Origin: Nematopogon swammerdamellus
Taxonomy: Eukaryota > Arthropoda > Insecta > Lepidoptera > Adelidae
Assembly (NCBI GenBank): GCA_946902875.1
Contig: OX336353.1
Coordinates: 21,295,246-21,359,245 of the forward strand
Reading direction: 5' to 3'
DNA: 64,000 nt
The translations under genes were made by a program, and so were the position numbers. The notes beneath the pieces were generated by a model. That model was not told where the DNA came from. It did no database searches and was given only the letters and a program-made list of their open reading frames with translations. Shown in pieces: positions 46,946 to 57,654 of this stretch. How positions within the stretch are numbered: the stretch's first letter is position 1; each line of letters begins with the position of its first letter.

Positions 46946-47610
46946 CATATTACCCATTACTCTCCTTTGCGTCGCGCAGTCGGGTAATAAGGAATTATGC
47001 TGGATACTCAATACTGCGTAGTCTGCCAGATGAAGACTGGAACCACTGGCTTTTATGTCTAAGTCCCTCCGAGAAACTTAGAACTAGTTGAAACAGACTA
47101 CTGTCCCGCACCGCAATTATGTTTTGATTGCTAGGAAGGCTGCGACCGATTTATTAACTTAATTTCAACTTACAAATTAAGTTGAGCAAAGGAAATTATT
47201 TGATTCACATACGTATTTCACGGTTTTCGAGTCCCGCCTCGGTTCAGTTGAGCCATAGTATATTGTCTCCTTCGAAAGGACATATGTGAATTCTAAAGCC
47301 CGCACTTATATTATTTTGTGAGCTTAAATAAATTCAACATTTATTCCCTCGGATATCGACGGAACCTTAATTAGGCCGGGTCGAGTCCACGCGTATTACT
47401 CTCGCTAAGCCGCGCTCTCGACTAATCATGCTTCCCTTTTCCGAGAATCCTTCAACACTTTCTTTCCAAGCCCCACTGCAGCGTACACGCGTCTCCCGCG
47501 TCACGCGCCCCGCACGGCACCTATCCCGTGAAAATCTATTTTTAAACTCTCCTACCCCCGCTTGCTTCGTAGCCTAACCGTGAAATCTAAACCCTTCTCA
47601 TTTCTTCTGT
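46946..47610. other. Intronic, nothing recognised
   Basis: Mixed-composition intron DNA. No exon-like EGF sequence or repeat border was seen. Confidence 0.4.
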
Positions 47611-47616
47611 TTTCAT

Positions 47617-47819
47617 TTTACGAAGGCACGAGGGGTACGAGGTGGGAAGTGGTGCGAGAGGCGACCGCGCGGAGCTCAGTAGAGAACGAACTCGATGCCT
47701 GGTCGGTACACACGTTCTACACGTCTCCGCGTCGCTCCGTCGAACCGAGTCGTTCCCTACTGTCGTTCCGCGCGCTCTCACACCACTTCCTACCTCATAC
47801 CCCTCGTGCCTTCGTAAAA
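47617..47819. mobile_element. Fold-back element
   Basis: TTTACGAAGGCACGAGGGGT at 47617 and its complement ending at 47819 begin arms of about 50 bp that pair closely. The inner part is CpG-rich. Small fold-back MITE. Confidence 0.8.
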
Positions 47820-48093
47820 CACTCTACCTATTTGAATGTAAGCTAATTCCTATGTAGGGATAGCGGCAGTTGAGGTCCGGTTCACACGGCAACCTTTAAA
47901 TACATGATAATATTACGAATATTAAAATATGAAACGGCTATAAGTCCGTTTTAGTACACACGTTTATATTATATGATGGTACACAATGTAGTGTAGTGAC
48001 AAGTCAATTAATCAATCATCTCCCATCAATATTTCCTTGAACCTAAACGTGTACTCCCTACACGTTTTCATACTATATTGTGGTGTGGTACAG

Positions 48094-48244
48094 GACGATC
48101 GCGACCACTGCACGCCCGACCCCTGCCAGCACGGAGCTCCCTGCTACAACACGCAGGGCGACTACTACTGCCACTGTCCACTCGACTGGGCCGGCAAGAA
48201 CTGCTCGCAGCGCAGCGCTCACTGTGCGCACGCGGACTGCGACG
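48094..48244 (+). CDS. Ser: Serrate exon h (EGF repeat)
   Basis: A 151-nt exon after GTGTGGTACAG, ending GACG|GTAAGT. It encodes DDRDHCTPDPCQHGAPC, then CHCPLDWAGKNCSQ and the first cysteines of a following repeat (AHCAHADCD). Entry phase 0 agrees with exon g, exit phase 1 with exon i. The EGF is complete; calcium-binding residues are less clear than in exon g. Confidence 0.92.
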
Positions 48245-48336
48245 GTAAGTACGAGTAAATAGAGCTGCCGCAACTCGCTACCGCTAGCACTGTGCGTCCC
48301 GGGGTGTTCAGGTTCATGCATGCACGTGATGTTCAG

Positions 48337-48489
48337 GAGTGGAGGCGTGCACGGGCGCCGGTGGCAACGCATCGTGCAGCGGACGCGGGCGCTGCCTGCG
48401 CGCGGGCGGCGGCGCGGGGGGCGCGGGGGGCGCGGGCGGCTGGCACTGCGTGTGCGACCCGGGCTTCGGCGGCATCTACTGTCATGAGA
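48337..48489 (+). CDS. Ser: Serrate exon i (EGF with Gly/Ala insert)
   Basis: A 153-nt exon after GATGTTCAG, ending GAGA|GTAAGA. It reads VEACTGAGGNASCSGRGRC, then a Gly/Ala-rich loop, then WHCVCDPGFGGIYCHE. The loop (GGGAGGAGGAGG) is encoded by three copies of a GCGCGGGGG-like 9-bp unit, an in-exon minisatellite that lengthens the EGF between two cysteines. Phases 1 and 1. This is the last Ser exon found in the window; the remaining EGFs, von Willebrand C-like region, membrane segment and tail should lie beyond 64 kb. Confidence 0.9.
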
Positions 48490-48639
48490 GTAAGACAACC
48501 GAGTAACAACAAACGTTCCAGCTTGATATAATACTTGATTGCACACACGTCATAGAACGCAGTCAAGAACAAGAACACAGAGAGAAATACAAGACATGCC
48601 TTTTAAGTTATGTCGTTTAAATATATATTATATAATTTT

Positions 48640-50592
48640 ATGTAAACCAACATGGGTGGCTATGCCGACAGACCGATGGTGCAGTCGACAGAGCCAAAAA
48701 CACCTCTCCTCGCGAAACCACACTCATTTAGGTGCCATGCCAGCAGATTTTCGGACTTTTACTAGGCTGTCAAGCCCGTTAATACGACGTTTGAAGACAC
48801 CCAGGTTAAAGGATTCGGGAAACACACTCGCCGGAAGATAGTTCCACACCCTAGCGGTGCGACAAAGAAACGGTTTAGAGAACCGGAGATAGGACGGGTG
48901 GCAGGGAATAGGGGATGCCAGTTGCACAGAGCAGCGCCCGTGATAGTATCTGTAAAACAGACTAAGCGAACCTACAAATTGTCTGTGACTAAGAGACCAT
49001 CTGTAAGTTTTGGGTCACCAACAAGACGGATGGCTCGGCGCTGTATCGAGTCCAAGGACGCAAGCAGATAATAGGGATTACCCCCCAGATGTGACTGCAG
49101 TACTCCATCACCGGCCTAATCTGTGTTTTGTACAGCAGGAATAGTTGTGCCAGTGAGAAGAACCGCCGATTGCGGAAAAGTATTCCCAATTTTCTGGATG
49201 CAGCTTTGGCCTTAGATTCGATTAGTGGCCGGAAACCTAGGCCTTTGGAAATGGTGGTGCCCAGGAGGTCCAGGTGCTCCGAGATAGGTACGACGCTGCC
49301 TTGGAAACTAACTTGGAAAGGAAAGGAATCGACATTAGCAGATAATGCGCACCACTGAGTCTTGCTAACGTTGAAGGCGACAAGGTTCTCCTGACCCCAT
49401 ATAGCTACTTTTCCGAGAACGTTATCGACCTTATCAACTACTGAACGTTGAGCCTCGATATGCCGCGAATCTCTACTCTTCCAGTCCTTAACATAGCCCT
49501 CGTGCTTCGTGCTGTCGTCTGCACAGCTGTGTATAATGCCCTAGGACAGTAGATCGTTTATAAAGATTAAGAAAAGCGTAGGCGACAGCACAGAGCCCTG
49601 CGGAATAAAAGCGTTGATTGGAAAGTCGTCCGATTTCGAGCCATCAATGGTAACGAAGATGGAACGACCTGACAAAAAGCTGGCGATCCAAGTGCAGAGT
49701 TTGGGTGGAATGCCGAAGGACGGAAGCTTGCTTAAAAGGCCTCGGTGCCAAACGCGGTCGAAGGCCTTGGAAATATCCAGGGCGACTGCCGGCGACTCCC
49801 CGAAATTGTCCAAATCTTTCGACCCATATATGCGTAACGTATGTTAGAAGATCTCCTGTTGAATGCGTTTTCCGAAATCCATGCTGCTTGTCATCCAGGA
49901 GTTTATTTGCTTCTAAGTACGTTAGCAGCTAGGTGTTAATAACGCGCTCCATAACTTTACATAATAGTGAAGTTATCGCAATGGGTCGACAGTTGGAGGG
50001 GTTCGTGGAGTCTCCCTTCTTTGGAACCGGTTGGACCAAGGCTCCTTTCCAGCAAGAGGGTACAATCCCAAGGCCAAGGAGAGACGGAAGAGACGGGAGA
50101 TGATCGGTGTCAACTCAGAGGCACAAATCTTGAGCACTATGGCTGGAATGCCATCAGGGCCACTACTCTTCGAAGTGTCCAAGGTCCTCAAACACTTCTA
50201 GACCTGTCTAGGGTGCATCCTTGGCTCCAACATGGAAATCCCACAGTGTGGTATCGAAGGAGGGGTTGCACCCTGGTCATCCAGAGTAGAGTTGGACGCG
50301 AAAAGGCGAGGAAAAATGTTCGCCTTCTCCTTCGCGAGGATAGCGAGTGATCCATCAGGACGTTCCAGCGGTGGTGTAGCAGAGCGAGAGAAGTTTCGAC
50401 TAATAAAGTTGGCGAGAGACCAGAATGCCCGGCTGCCGCCGGTTGGACAGCGGACTACCGTCTCGCCAATTCCATGGTCGTGCTTGTATTTGGCCACATT
50501 GAGCGTTCGCTTGCAAGACCTGGAGGAGGCATTAAGTGTGCGTCTTGCCTCAGCAGTACGGAAGCACAGCCATTGCCTGTAGGCCTTTAGCT
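48640..50592 (-). pseudogene. Jockey-like LINE ORF2, truncated and broken
   Basis: The - strand reading runs from 50497 (SRAFWSLANFISRNF; endonuclease/RT linker) through 50191 (LDTSKSSGPDGIPAIVLKIC; RT start), 49813 (VALDISKAFDRVWHRGLL and PQGSVLSPTLFLIFINDL; RT palm) and 49189 (LAQLFLLYKTQIRPVMEYCS; thumb) to the C-terminal tail at 48724-48927. Frames change several times and stops intervene. Fragments of this family lie at 5.8, 17.6, 18.9, 21.4, 27.4 and 36.3 kb. Confidence 0.9.
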
Positions 50593-50599
50593 GCTCGTG

Positions 50600-50755
50600 G
50601 TGGATACATTAATATGATGTTCGTAAAATAATATTTATTATATTTTTTGAATGTTAAAAGGAAGATTGACAAGTCTGCAATGACGAGACTATAAACAAAG
50701 TTGTCAAAATTAATATTTTAAATCTGTTCTAATGTCTGGTGGCCAGCACCGTCAC
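50600..50755 (-). mobile_element. Gypsy 3' LTR fragment with polypurine tract
   Basis: On the - strand the purine run GGAAGGAGAG (50757-50768) is followed by TGTGACGGTGCTGG, a fitting start for an LTR (TG...). About 150 bp of LTR remain before LINE sequence begins near 50595. No second LTR is inside the window. Confidence 0.6.
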
Positions 50756-50792
50756 ATACTCTCCTTCCAGATTTAATGCCGGTTTTGAGGAG

Positions 50793-52035
50793 TTAATTTC
50801 GAAATCTAGCTGGTATTCTTATATGTCTTCCTGTCCTCGAAGTCCTCGAAGTTCTGGGATCGTCCAAATTTGCTGAGATGTTGATATTATGAGGATCATT
50901 ATCATTCAATGATTCATTTAGGAACGTTGTAGGAACGTTTTTAGCTACAGGATCGTCCTTGGGGTTCGAGTCTGACGCGCTGTTAGAAGCTGTCTGTCTT
51001 TGAGGATGTTCTTCCTTTGCTGGAAAGGTTTTGTCTAAATGCGCCGGTTTTAGTCTGTCTATTGATGTTGGCTTGCTTTTTCCATCAATAAGAAGATGAA
51101 ATGTTTTATTTGCTCGACTTAAAACTCGGTATGGTCCCTTGTAAGGTGGTATAAGCGCAAATCGTAAAGAATCGTCTCGTAGAAATACGTGAGAACAATT
51201 GTCCAATTCTGGATTGTGGAAAATTTTTGGGTTGCAGTGCCAGTTGGGGGGTTCACTTCGTAGTAGTCTGAAAAACATTCTAAGCTTTTCTGGGTATGTT
51301 TCGTTTGAAGGAGTACTTGAAGGTGGGATAAAAATTTCAACAGGTAGACGTAGAGTTTTTCCGTATACAAGCTCTGCTGGACTATGTTTTTATATCTTCT
51401 TTGGTGGCACTTCGAAGACCTAACATAATAATGGGTAGTTCTTCAGTCCACAATTCTCGTCTTTTGCTTAGCCGGCACATCAGAGATGCTTTGAGTGATC
51501 TGTGCCATCGCTCAATCAAACCATTTGCCTGTGGATGGTAAGCGTTTGTGTGGTGTACATTTACACCCAGATGTTTTGATAGGGAATGAAAGAGTTCTGA
51601 TTCAAAGTTCGCTCCTTGATCTGTAGTCATCCGACGTGGAACTCCGAATCTGCAGATCCGTGTACCTATTAATGTTCTAGCGACTGTTTCGGCTGATTGC
51701 TCTGGTATCGGGATTGCTTCTGGCCAACGAGTGAATCTGTCGATGCAAGTTAGGAGGTAACGAAAATTTTTTGATAATGGTAATGATCCAACAATGTCTA
51801 TGTGGACGTGTGAGAAGCGTTCATCAGGTGGGTGAAAATGTTGAAGTTGCGATTTTTCGTGCTTGTTGACTTTTGATATTTGACATTGTTCACAGTTTCG
51901 TACAAAGTGCTTAATTTCTTTATTCATGTTTGGCCAGACAAATCGTGCTGATATCATTTTGTAAGTTGCTTTAATACCGGGGAGTGATATATCATGTATT
52001 TGTTTACAAATTACTTCTCTGTATCTGAGTGGCAA
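50793..52035 (-). pseudogene. Ty3/gypsy integrase region
   Basis: From 52035 leftward: an HHCC zinc-binding N-terminus (NCEQCQISK), then a DDE core (HIDIVGSLPLSKNF, TTDQGANFESELF, HPQANGLIERWH), ending at about 51382 in a frame break. The C-terminal part continues in another frame at 51278-50793 (DDSLRFALIPPYKGPYRVL, ending RIPARFRN). It integrates element cDNA in active relatives; here the frameshift makes it inactive. Confidence 0.9.
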
Positions 52036-52522
52036 ATATGGTCGAACTCTTGTAGTGAAAATATCGCAGTATAGTTGTAATTTTTTTTAGTTTCAAACTT
52101 GATTTTGATGATAATAGCAATTCTCTTAAAGTTTCATCAAATATTTGAGCGGTTGCTAGTTTAGTGTTGGTGGGCATTTTGGACTGTATTGCATTAATTC
52201 TCGATAATGTATCGGCAACAATGTTATTTATGCCTGTTACATGTTTTTTATCGGTTGTGAATTGTGAGAAGTATGAGAGTTGCCTGGAAGAACGTGCATT
52301 CAGATTATCCGATCTTTGTTGAAAAGCATAGATCAGAGGCTTGTGATCTGTGTAACATGTAAACTTTTGTCCTTCCAACATGTGTGCGAAGCGTTTGATT
52401 GTTTCATACAGTGCTAAAAGCTCTCTATCATAAGCTAAATATTTCTTTTCTGTATCTGTAAATTTTCGAGAGAAAAAACACAGTGGTTGTGATTTCTTAT
52501 TGTATATTTGATGTAGTACTGT
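52036..52522 (-). pseudogene. Ty3/gypsy RNase H region
   Basis: The - strand frame reads PLCFFSRKFTDTEKKYLAYD, RELLALYETIKRF and CYTDHKPLIYAFQQRSDN, the gypsy RNase H. Its upstream (right) end is cut by the 10.7-kb element at 52523-52528; the RT that should precede it lies at 63283-64000. Confidence 0.92.
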
Positions 52523-52528
52523 CTTATT
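52523..52528. repeat. Left 6-bp target-site duplication (CTTATT)
   Basis: CTTATT directly before the AGTAGTGTA terminus; the same six bases directly follow the right terminus at 63277-63282. Six-bp duplications are the rule for Polinton integrases. Confidence 0.9.
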
Positions 52529-52676
52529 AGTAGTGTATAATTGGGCTGTTTGATTCACCTCGTCAGAAACATCGAGCTGCTCAATCATAATCGCATTCGC
52601 TTCGCTCATACTCATGATTCAAACAGCTCGATCTGTCTGTCGAGGTGAAATCAAACAGCCCAATTATAAACTACGT
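52529..52676. repeat. Left terminal palindrome
   Basis: AATTGGGCTGTTTGATTCAC at 52539 pairs with its complement ending near 52665, with arms of about 42 bp (52539-52579 and 52624-52665). A central part with CGCATTCGCTTCGC lies between them. The whole can fold as a hairpin with few mismatches. Confidence 0.85.
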
Positions 52677-52719
52677 CTGCGATGCAGGTGCAGATCGTTT
52701 GCATTGCAGAGCTCTTTGA

Positions 52720-53360
52720 GCGTTAAAATCGCTTTTTGATCGGTAAACTGAATGCCGGTTAAAATCGCTTTTTGATCGGTAAACTGAATGCCGATGGCAG
52801 AATGGTAATGTTTAGGTGCTAAATAGATTACAGTTTTCACAGCAATCAATATGAAGATACGATGCGATGGTTTCCCGTTTATAAATCGCTTTTTGATCGG
52901 TAAACTGAATGCCGGTTAAAATCGCTTTTTGATCGGCAAACTGAATGCCGATGGCAGAATGGTAATGTTTAGGTGCTAAATAGATTACAGTTTTCACAGC
53001 AACCGATATGAAGATACGATGCGATGGTTTCCCGTTTATAAATCGCTTTTTGATCGGTAAACTGAATGCCGGTTAAAATCGCTTTTTGATCGGTAAACTG
53101 AATGCCGATGGCAGAATGGTAATGTTTAGGTGCTAAATAGATTACAGTTTTCACAGCAATCAATATGAAGATACGATGCGATGGTTTCCCGTTTATAAAT
53201 CGCTTTTTGATCGGTAAACTGAATGCCGGTTAAAATCGCTTTTTGATCGGTAAACTGAATGCCGATGGCAGAATGGTAATGTTTAGGTGCTAAATAGATT
53301 ACAGTTTTCACAGCAATCGATATGAAGATACGATGCGATGGTTTCCCGTTTATAAAAGAG
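52720..53360. repeat. 157-bp tandem repeat, about 4 copies
   Basis: Units containing GCAGAATGGTAATGTTTAGG recur every 157 bp, each with two copies of a 38-bp subunit (CGCTTTTTGATCGGTAAACT). On the - strand every unit can encode VKTVIYLAPKHYHSAIGIQF, starting at 53368 with MNGSFINGKPSHRI, but 157 is not a multiple of three and frames break between units. It may be a small gene whose body was amplified. Function unknown. Confidence 0.85.
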
Positions 53361-53385
53361 CCATTCACAATATCGCATTCGATTC

Positions 53386-54138
53386 TTATGACTGCTGTAG
53401 GTAGAATGGCGATCGTTTGAGTCCAGCTCCATTTTTATAATGTTTGAGATATAAACCATGTCCTATAGCGATGGATTCCATGGCGCTATTATGACGATGT
53501 GCTTCTTTCAAATCTTCTCTAGCTATTTTGTAATCATTCACGGCTTTAGCGATTCCAGCAGCCCCTCCAGCCAAGCTGCCTAAAGCAGATAGGCCTGCAA
53601 AAATTGGTATAAGCGGTAATATACCACCTGTTTTTGGAATTGGTATTACTCTAGGCAATGGAATGCATGCATTCCTCGGAATAATCTTTTTTGCAAAAGC
53701 AAGCGCCCGACGAATAACAGTTTTATTGCTTTTGGATTTAATTTTTCCTAATTTAGTCTTAATTTTTTTTATCGCTGTCTTAAACGTTTTTATTTTTTTC
53801 TTTACACCGGCCCCCGCTTTCACTTTCGCCTTCATAATATTTTTCACCAGCCATGAAGCGATTTTTTCTCCTCTCCCTGCATCAGCACACTTTGAACGTT
53901 TCCCCGCTCTATCCATCAATTTTAAATCAGCTATACGTCTAACGCCCAAATTTTTTGATTTCATATATTCTATATCGTGTTCTCGACAGTAATCGTCCAA
54001 TTGATTAACCCCCGTATCACCTCGCTGCAGTCTTTTATTTAAACGTGTCCCCGGGCCGCAATAATTATAGCCAGGCAGATGAATTTCAAAAGGTAAATTA
54101 TTTATCAATGTATCGACTATTCCCTCCCCTTTCATCAC
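53386..54138 (-). CDS. Phospholipase A2-domain capsid-type protein
   Basis: A 250-residue protein, intact. Residues about 20-60 form a parvovirus VP1-type phospholipase A2 domain: the calcium loop YCGPGT and the catalytic His-Asp in YCREHDIEY. Then comes a long Lys-rich stretch (about 85-150) and a Gly/Ala-rich hydrophobic segment (about 170-200, ILPLIPIFAGLSALG). In adintovirus-like Polintons and parvoviruses such a domain in a minor capsid protein breaches the endosomal membrane. The basic stretch may bind DNA. It lies about 50 bp from the integrase piece, same strand. Confidence 0.85.
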   Translation of the reverse strand: MMKGEGIVDTLINNLPFEIHLPGYNYCGPGTRLNKRLQRGDTGVNQLDDYCREHDIEYMKSKNLGVRRIADLKLMDRAGKRSKCADAGRGEKIASWLVKNIMKAKVKAGAGVKKKIKTFKTAIKKIKTKLGKIKSKSNKTVIRRALAFAKKIIPRNACIPLPRVIPIPKTGGILPLIPIFAGLSALGSLAGGAAGIAKAVNDYKIAREDLKEAHRHNSAMESIAIGHGLYLKHYKNGAGLKRSPFYLQQS

Positions 54139-54188
54139 TTAACATCAAATGAAGGTTTTAGCAAGCGTTTCAAGTTTTTTATAACTAA

Positions 54189-54641
54189 TTATACCTTGTT
54201 ATCAGCATCTATCCAGCTATTTTCAGACGCGGGAAGACCCAGCCATTTTACAAACACTTTTCCCCCATTTCTTTTTAAAACTTTTTCAACCAGGTAAATA
54301 TCTGGATATCTTGTTTTCATCAGTTCTTGCTCATAAAAACATCCTGATATAATTTGGCCGTGCATATCGCTTAATATATACGAGGCAGGCCTCACTGTTT
54401 TTATTTTAGCTATTTTAAACAGTTCAGTTGACCAATTCGGATTATATCCCTTGGCAAAAGCTCCTTTGTATTTGCTTATACGGACATGATCACCTATTTT
54501 AAATTTCGGGGGTAGCAGCGCGTTTGCATATTTTTTTCTACTTTTTTCAATATTTGCATGAACAGCAGCCGCGTTATAATTACTCACATTTGCAGGTTTA
54601 AAACGCGTGGTGCTGTGCACTGTATTATTGTAATTAGTCAT
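54189..54641 (-). pseudogene. Polinton-type integrase C-terminus with chromodomain
   Basis: 150 codons cover the end of a retrovirus-like integrase: NNTVHSTTRFKPANVS (end of the core), FKIGDHVRISKYKGAFAKGY (SH3-like domain), and a chromodomain (YLVEKVLKRNGGKVFVKWLG, SENSWI). The DDE catalytic core that should precede it is missing; only about 11 matching residues upstream of the first ATG are open before a stop. The piece is 5'-truncated and cannot integrate on its own. Confidence 0.85.
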
Positions 54642-54825
54642 TATATTTGCAAGTGGTTTTCCAACCCATTTATAGTTACCATGATTTTATAATTTCCTCT
54701 TTGATGGATTTATTTTTATTAATATTTATCATGATAATTGTTATAAAAATTAAAAGACAACCTATTACCATTAAAATTTAAGTATTAATGAGCTTTGACT
54801 CTTCCCTCGAGACATTTTAAAGATT
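54642..54825. other. Junction between integrase and ATPase remains
   Basis: AT-rich, no integrase core sequence. A deletion here or a rearrangement would explain the loss of the core. Confidence 0.5.
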
Positions 54826-55517
54826 TTATTCGCTGGAAAGATATTCATCAAAATTTTTTCTATACCGCCCATTACTCTTTTCACAATCCTTATTAATTAC
54901 CAAGAAATTATAGGGCTCACTCCAAATTCTCGCCGCAATATGACGGAAATCATTAAACGACATATCGCTATTAACATGCTCATCGTAAACATGTTTCAGA
55001 TTTACATCATCCTACCGAAAAAGTATAATCAAATTAGCATTATCCCTCACAAGCTGCTTCGGTATCTTCGAGTATGTTTGAGTCAAGTAAAACAGTCGAT
55101 AAATGCATGTCTTCCCATCGAAAAGAAATCGCGAATATTATCCTGCTTTTCACACGCAATATCGTCAAAAATAAAAATGGAATCCGGCAATGTTTCCAGG
55201 AGTGATATAACTTTTTCATTATCATTAAATTTTTCAAATCTTACTTCAGGTATATTTTCGAAAACTTTGCTAAGGAAAAGGTATTTCGGCTGGAATATTG
55301 TTTTTGAGTAAAGATAAATGTTTCTATATTTTAACCCATTCTCGTGTAATAAGAGTGCTAAAATCAGGTTTGTTTTCCCGGAATTACTGGCTCCGCATAC
55401 TAAAGATCTTATACTATTCGGTAGAAGACTGCAATGCCTCGGCGCTGAATTTTCACTTTCACCGCAGCGATAAGCGAAATTTAAATCTAATAATATAGGT
55501 TGTTTTACAAATTTCAT
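54826..55517 (-). pseudogene. Packaging ATPase (FtsK/HerA-like), broken
   Basis: From 55517 leftward, 144 codons include the Walker A loop GASNSGKTNL and Walker B SIFIFDDI of the genome-packaging ATPase of Polintons and related viruses. The frame ends at a stop at 55080-55082. Matching sequence continues in a different frame down to about 54826, and that part has one more in-frame stop near 55013. So at least one frameshift and one nonsense change are present. The protein would normally be about 230 residues. Confidence 0.82.
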
Positions 55518-55689
55518 GACCGCTATACTCCTAATATAATTCCTTACTCAGCTGCTGAATGCGCATATATGATTATCTTCAGCAAAGCCACCCCCTTTTA
55601 TAAATTCCGGCTGTATGAAAAAAAAAACGTTTTACATGCAATATAATCTAAAAAAGGGATGTATGCCTAATTAACGCTTTACTATGCGC
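55518..55689. promoter_or_regulatory. Likely divergent control region
   Basis: AT-rich DNA between the leftward ATPase and the rightward half of the element. No definite promoter motif was picked out. Confidence 0.3.
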
Positions 55690-56165
55690 GAATTTGACAT
55701 CCGCAATGCTTTCAGCGATGCGTGTCTAGAAAGCTCGTGCACACCACTGTAGGTACTAATCGATGAAAAATAAAAAAAAATCATGTTGCGACAGGCTTAA
55801 CTTGAAATATTTTTCGATAGCACGAATTTGACATCTGCAATGATTTCAGCGATGCGTGTCTAGAAAGCTCGTGCACACCACTGTAGGTACTAATCGATGA
55901 AAAATAAAAAAAAATCATGTTGCGACAGGCTTAACTTGAAATATTTTTCGATAGCACGAATTTGACATCTGCAATGATTTCAGCGATGCGTGTCTAGAAA
56001 GCTCGTGCACACCACTGTAGGTACTAATCGATGAAAAATAAAAAAAAATCATGTTGCGACAGGCTTAACTTGAAATATTTTTCGATAGCACGAATTTGAC
56101 ATCTGCAATGATTTCAGCGAAACGTGTCTAGCAAGCTCGCCCATGTATCTGCAGGTGCTACTCGA
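55690..56165. repeat. 134-bp tandem repeat, about 3.5 copies
   Basis: Units starting GAATTTGACATC are at 55690, 55824, 55958 and 56092. Copies 2 and 3 are almost identical. Each contains GTGTCTAGAAAGCTCGTGCA. The array lies between the leftward and rightward genes of the element, a place where replication or promoter sequences would be expected. Confidence 0.9.
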
Positions 56166-56295
56166 TGAAAAAAAAACATGTTAGAACAGGTTTTACTTGA
56201 AATATTGATGAAATTATCATGGCTGCAGCGATGCGAACTCCTCCGCTCTCGCGGCACTTCAGCTTTACATTTCGAATACTTCACACGCCTGCATC

Positions 56296-56582
56296 ATGTC
56301 GGTAAGCCTCATATTATAATAATAACAACTATTTCCATGTTTCACTATGGTGATAAAGGAAGAATAAATAAATAAATAAATAATAACTATTTTCATGTTT
56401 TCCAGCATTACATCAAATCAGCATTACATAAAATAATGTTTAATTGTTTTTTTCAGATTCGCGATCAGGAAGCCATGACATATCGCGATGCAAGTTCAAA
56501 ACCTCTCATACTTCAAATTTATAATGATATTTTAAAAAACGAGCGGAGCGCCGGATGTCTCAAGAGTCTCAATATCGGATAG
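56296..56582 (+). CDS. Small spliced ORF (43 aa), candidate
   Basis: ATGTCG at 56296-56301 is followed by a GTAAGC donor. A TTTTTTTCAG acceptor at 56456 joins it in frame to a second part at 56457 (IRDQEAMTYRDASSKPLILQ), ending at TAG 56580-56582. The result is 43 residues. The final 28 nt overlap the start of the next ORF in another frame. No family was recognised. An alternative is a retained start at the inner ATG, 56475. Confidence 0.4.
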
Positions 56583-56878
56583 ACGAAACAGGCGTTTTCA
56601 AAAATGCGAGCCAGTCCACTAGTCAAGGACGGGGAAAAAAGAAGATGCAAGCTGCCGTTAAACAACAGCCGTCATCATACATAATAACACCGCAGCAGGC
56701 TCGGGGACACCATCTAATAAAAATTCAGATGTATGATTTAGTAGGGAGCGAAGCTTCTGAAGTTCTAACAGTGCAGTCTCAGTACGTGGTTGTTGAAAGC
56801 GGTTATAATGAAATTATGGATTTAACTCAAAATATTTTAAGAAAGATATCCCGAGAATGTACATTTTCCACGCTGTAG
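56555..56878 (+). CDS. Unrecognised 107-aa protein
   Basis: Starts MSQESQYRIDETGVFKN, has a Lys-rich part (GRGKKKMQAAVKQQPSS) and a possible folded C-terminal part (HHLIKIQMYDLVGSEAS, then QSQYVVVESGYNEIMDLTQN). The frame opens only just before the ATG. AATAAA signals follow at about 56925. It overlaps the preceding small ORF. Probably one of the element's lineage-specific genes; function unknown. Confidence 0.55.
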   Translation: MSQESQYRIDETGVFKNASQSTSQGRGKKKMQAAVKQQPSSYIITPQQARGHHLIKIQMYDLVGSEASEVLTVQSQYVVVESGYNEIMDLTQNILRKISRECTFSTL

Positions 56879-57654
56879 TGTTAGCATAATATCGTAAGGT
56901 TTATTGTTTATTTTTATTTTTATAAATAAATTAAACATGAAATTTAAAGAATAAATAAATGTATATGTAAGCTACTTCTTGAGTTTTAATTTCCCAGCAA
57001 ATTTACGATTTAAATTCAAGTAAAAAAAAAACATTATGCATAAATCTATTCTCATTTGAAAGTAGTCATATTACGAGAATAATTTTGTATTTACATAATA
57101 TTAATAATATAATAATACGCTTTACACCGCTTAATATGCGGCGAGGATGGGTTTACCGCCTTAGTCAATTTTTCCCAGCCAACATACATTATGCTCAATA
57201 AATATATGTGCAATAACATGCATATATGCACATACCGCATGCAGTATCTCTACTGGCTTTTTTTTATTGACAGACAGGCATACAGGCAGGCAGGCAGTGA
57301 GGTGTTTTTTGTAAGCACTCCTTTATTCCTTTTAATGTGCGGAACCCTAAAATTTCATATAGAGCGGTCGCATAGATGTATTTTTACGAATTAACACCGC
57401 CGCCGGGCATTGAAGTTTCGAATTTCACTCGCCGCGCCACAGCGCCTTGCTTTGTACAAAGCCGCCTGCGAAGCAATATTATTTCAATTCCCGTGAAAAT
57501 GCTGATTCGCCTGACTGCATTATTCTGTAAAGACATGCTCACACACGGTTTTGATGATGAAATATGGAAGACGGGCGGATCGTTGCATACAAACATTGTA
57601 TTTACTGTAAGATTTCAGTCCCTATGTGAATCTGGCTTTATGCGTTGGTTTTTG
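56879..57654. other. Non-coding part of the element
   Basis: Poly(A) signals at the left, then AT-rich DNA. A frame at 57376-57711 is open for 111 codons, but it overlaps the presumed promoter and shows no family likeness. Confidence 0.4.

Noticed and set aside
46742..47011. - strand frame of Met-Tyr-Val-Cys repeats
   Set aside because: Translation of the (CATA)n microsatellite.
47562..47857. Open frames around 47.6-47.85 kb
   Set aside because: They are the arms and centre of a fold-back element; no exon signals and no EGF pattern.
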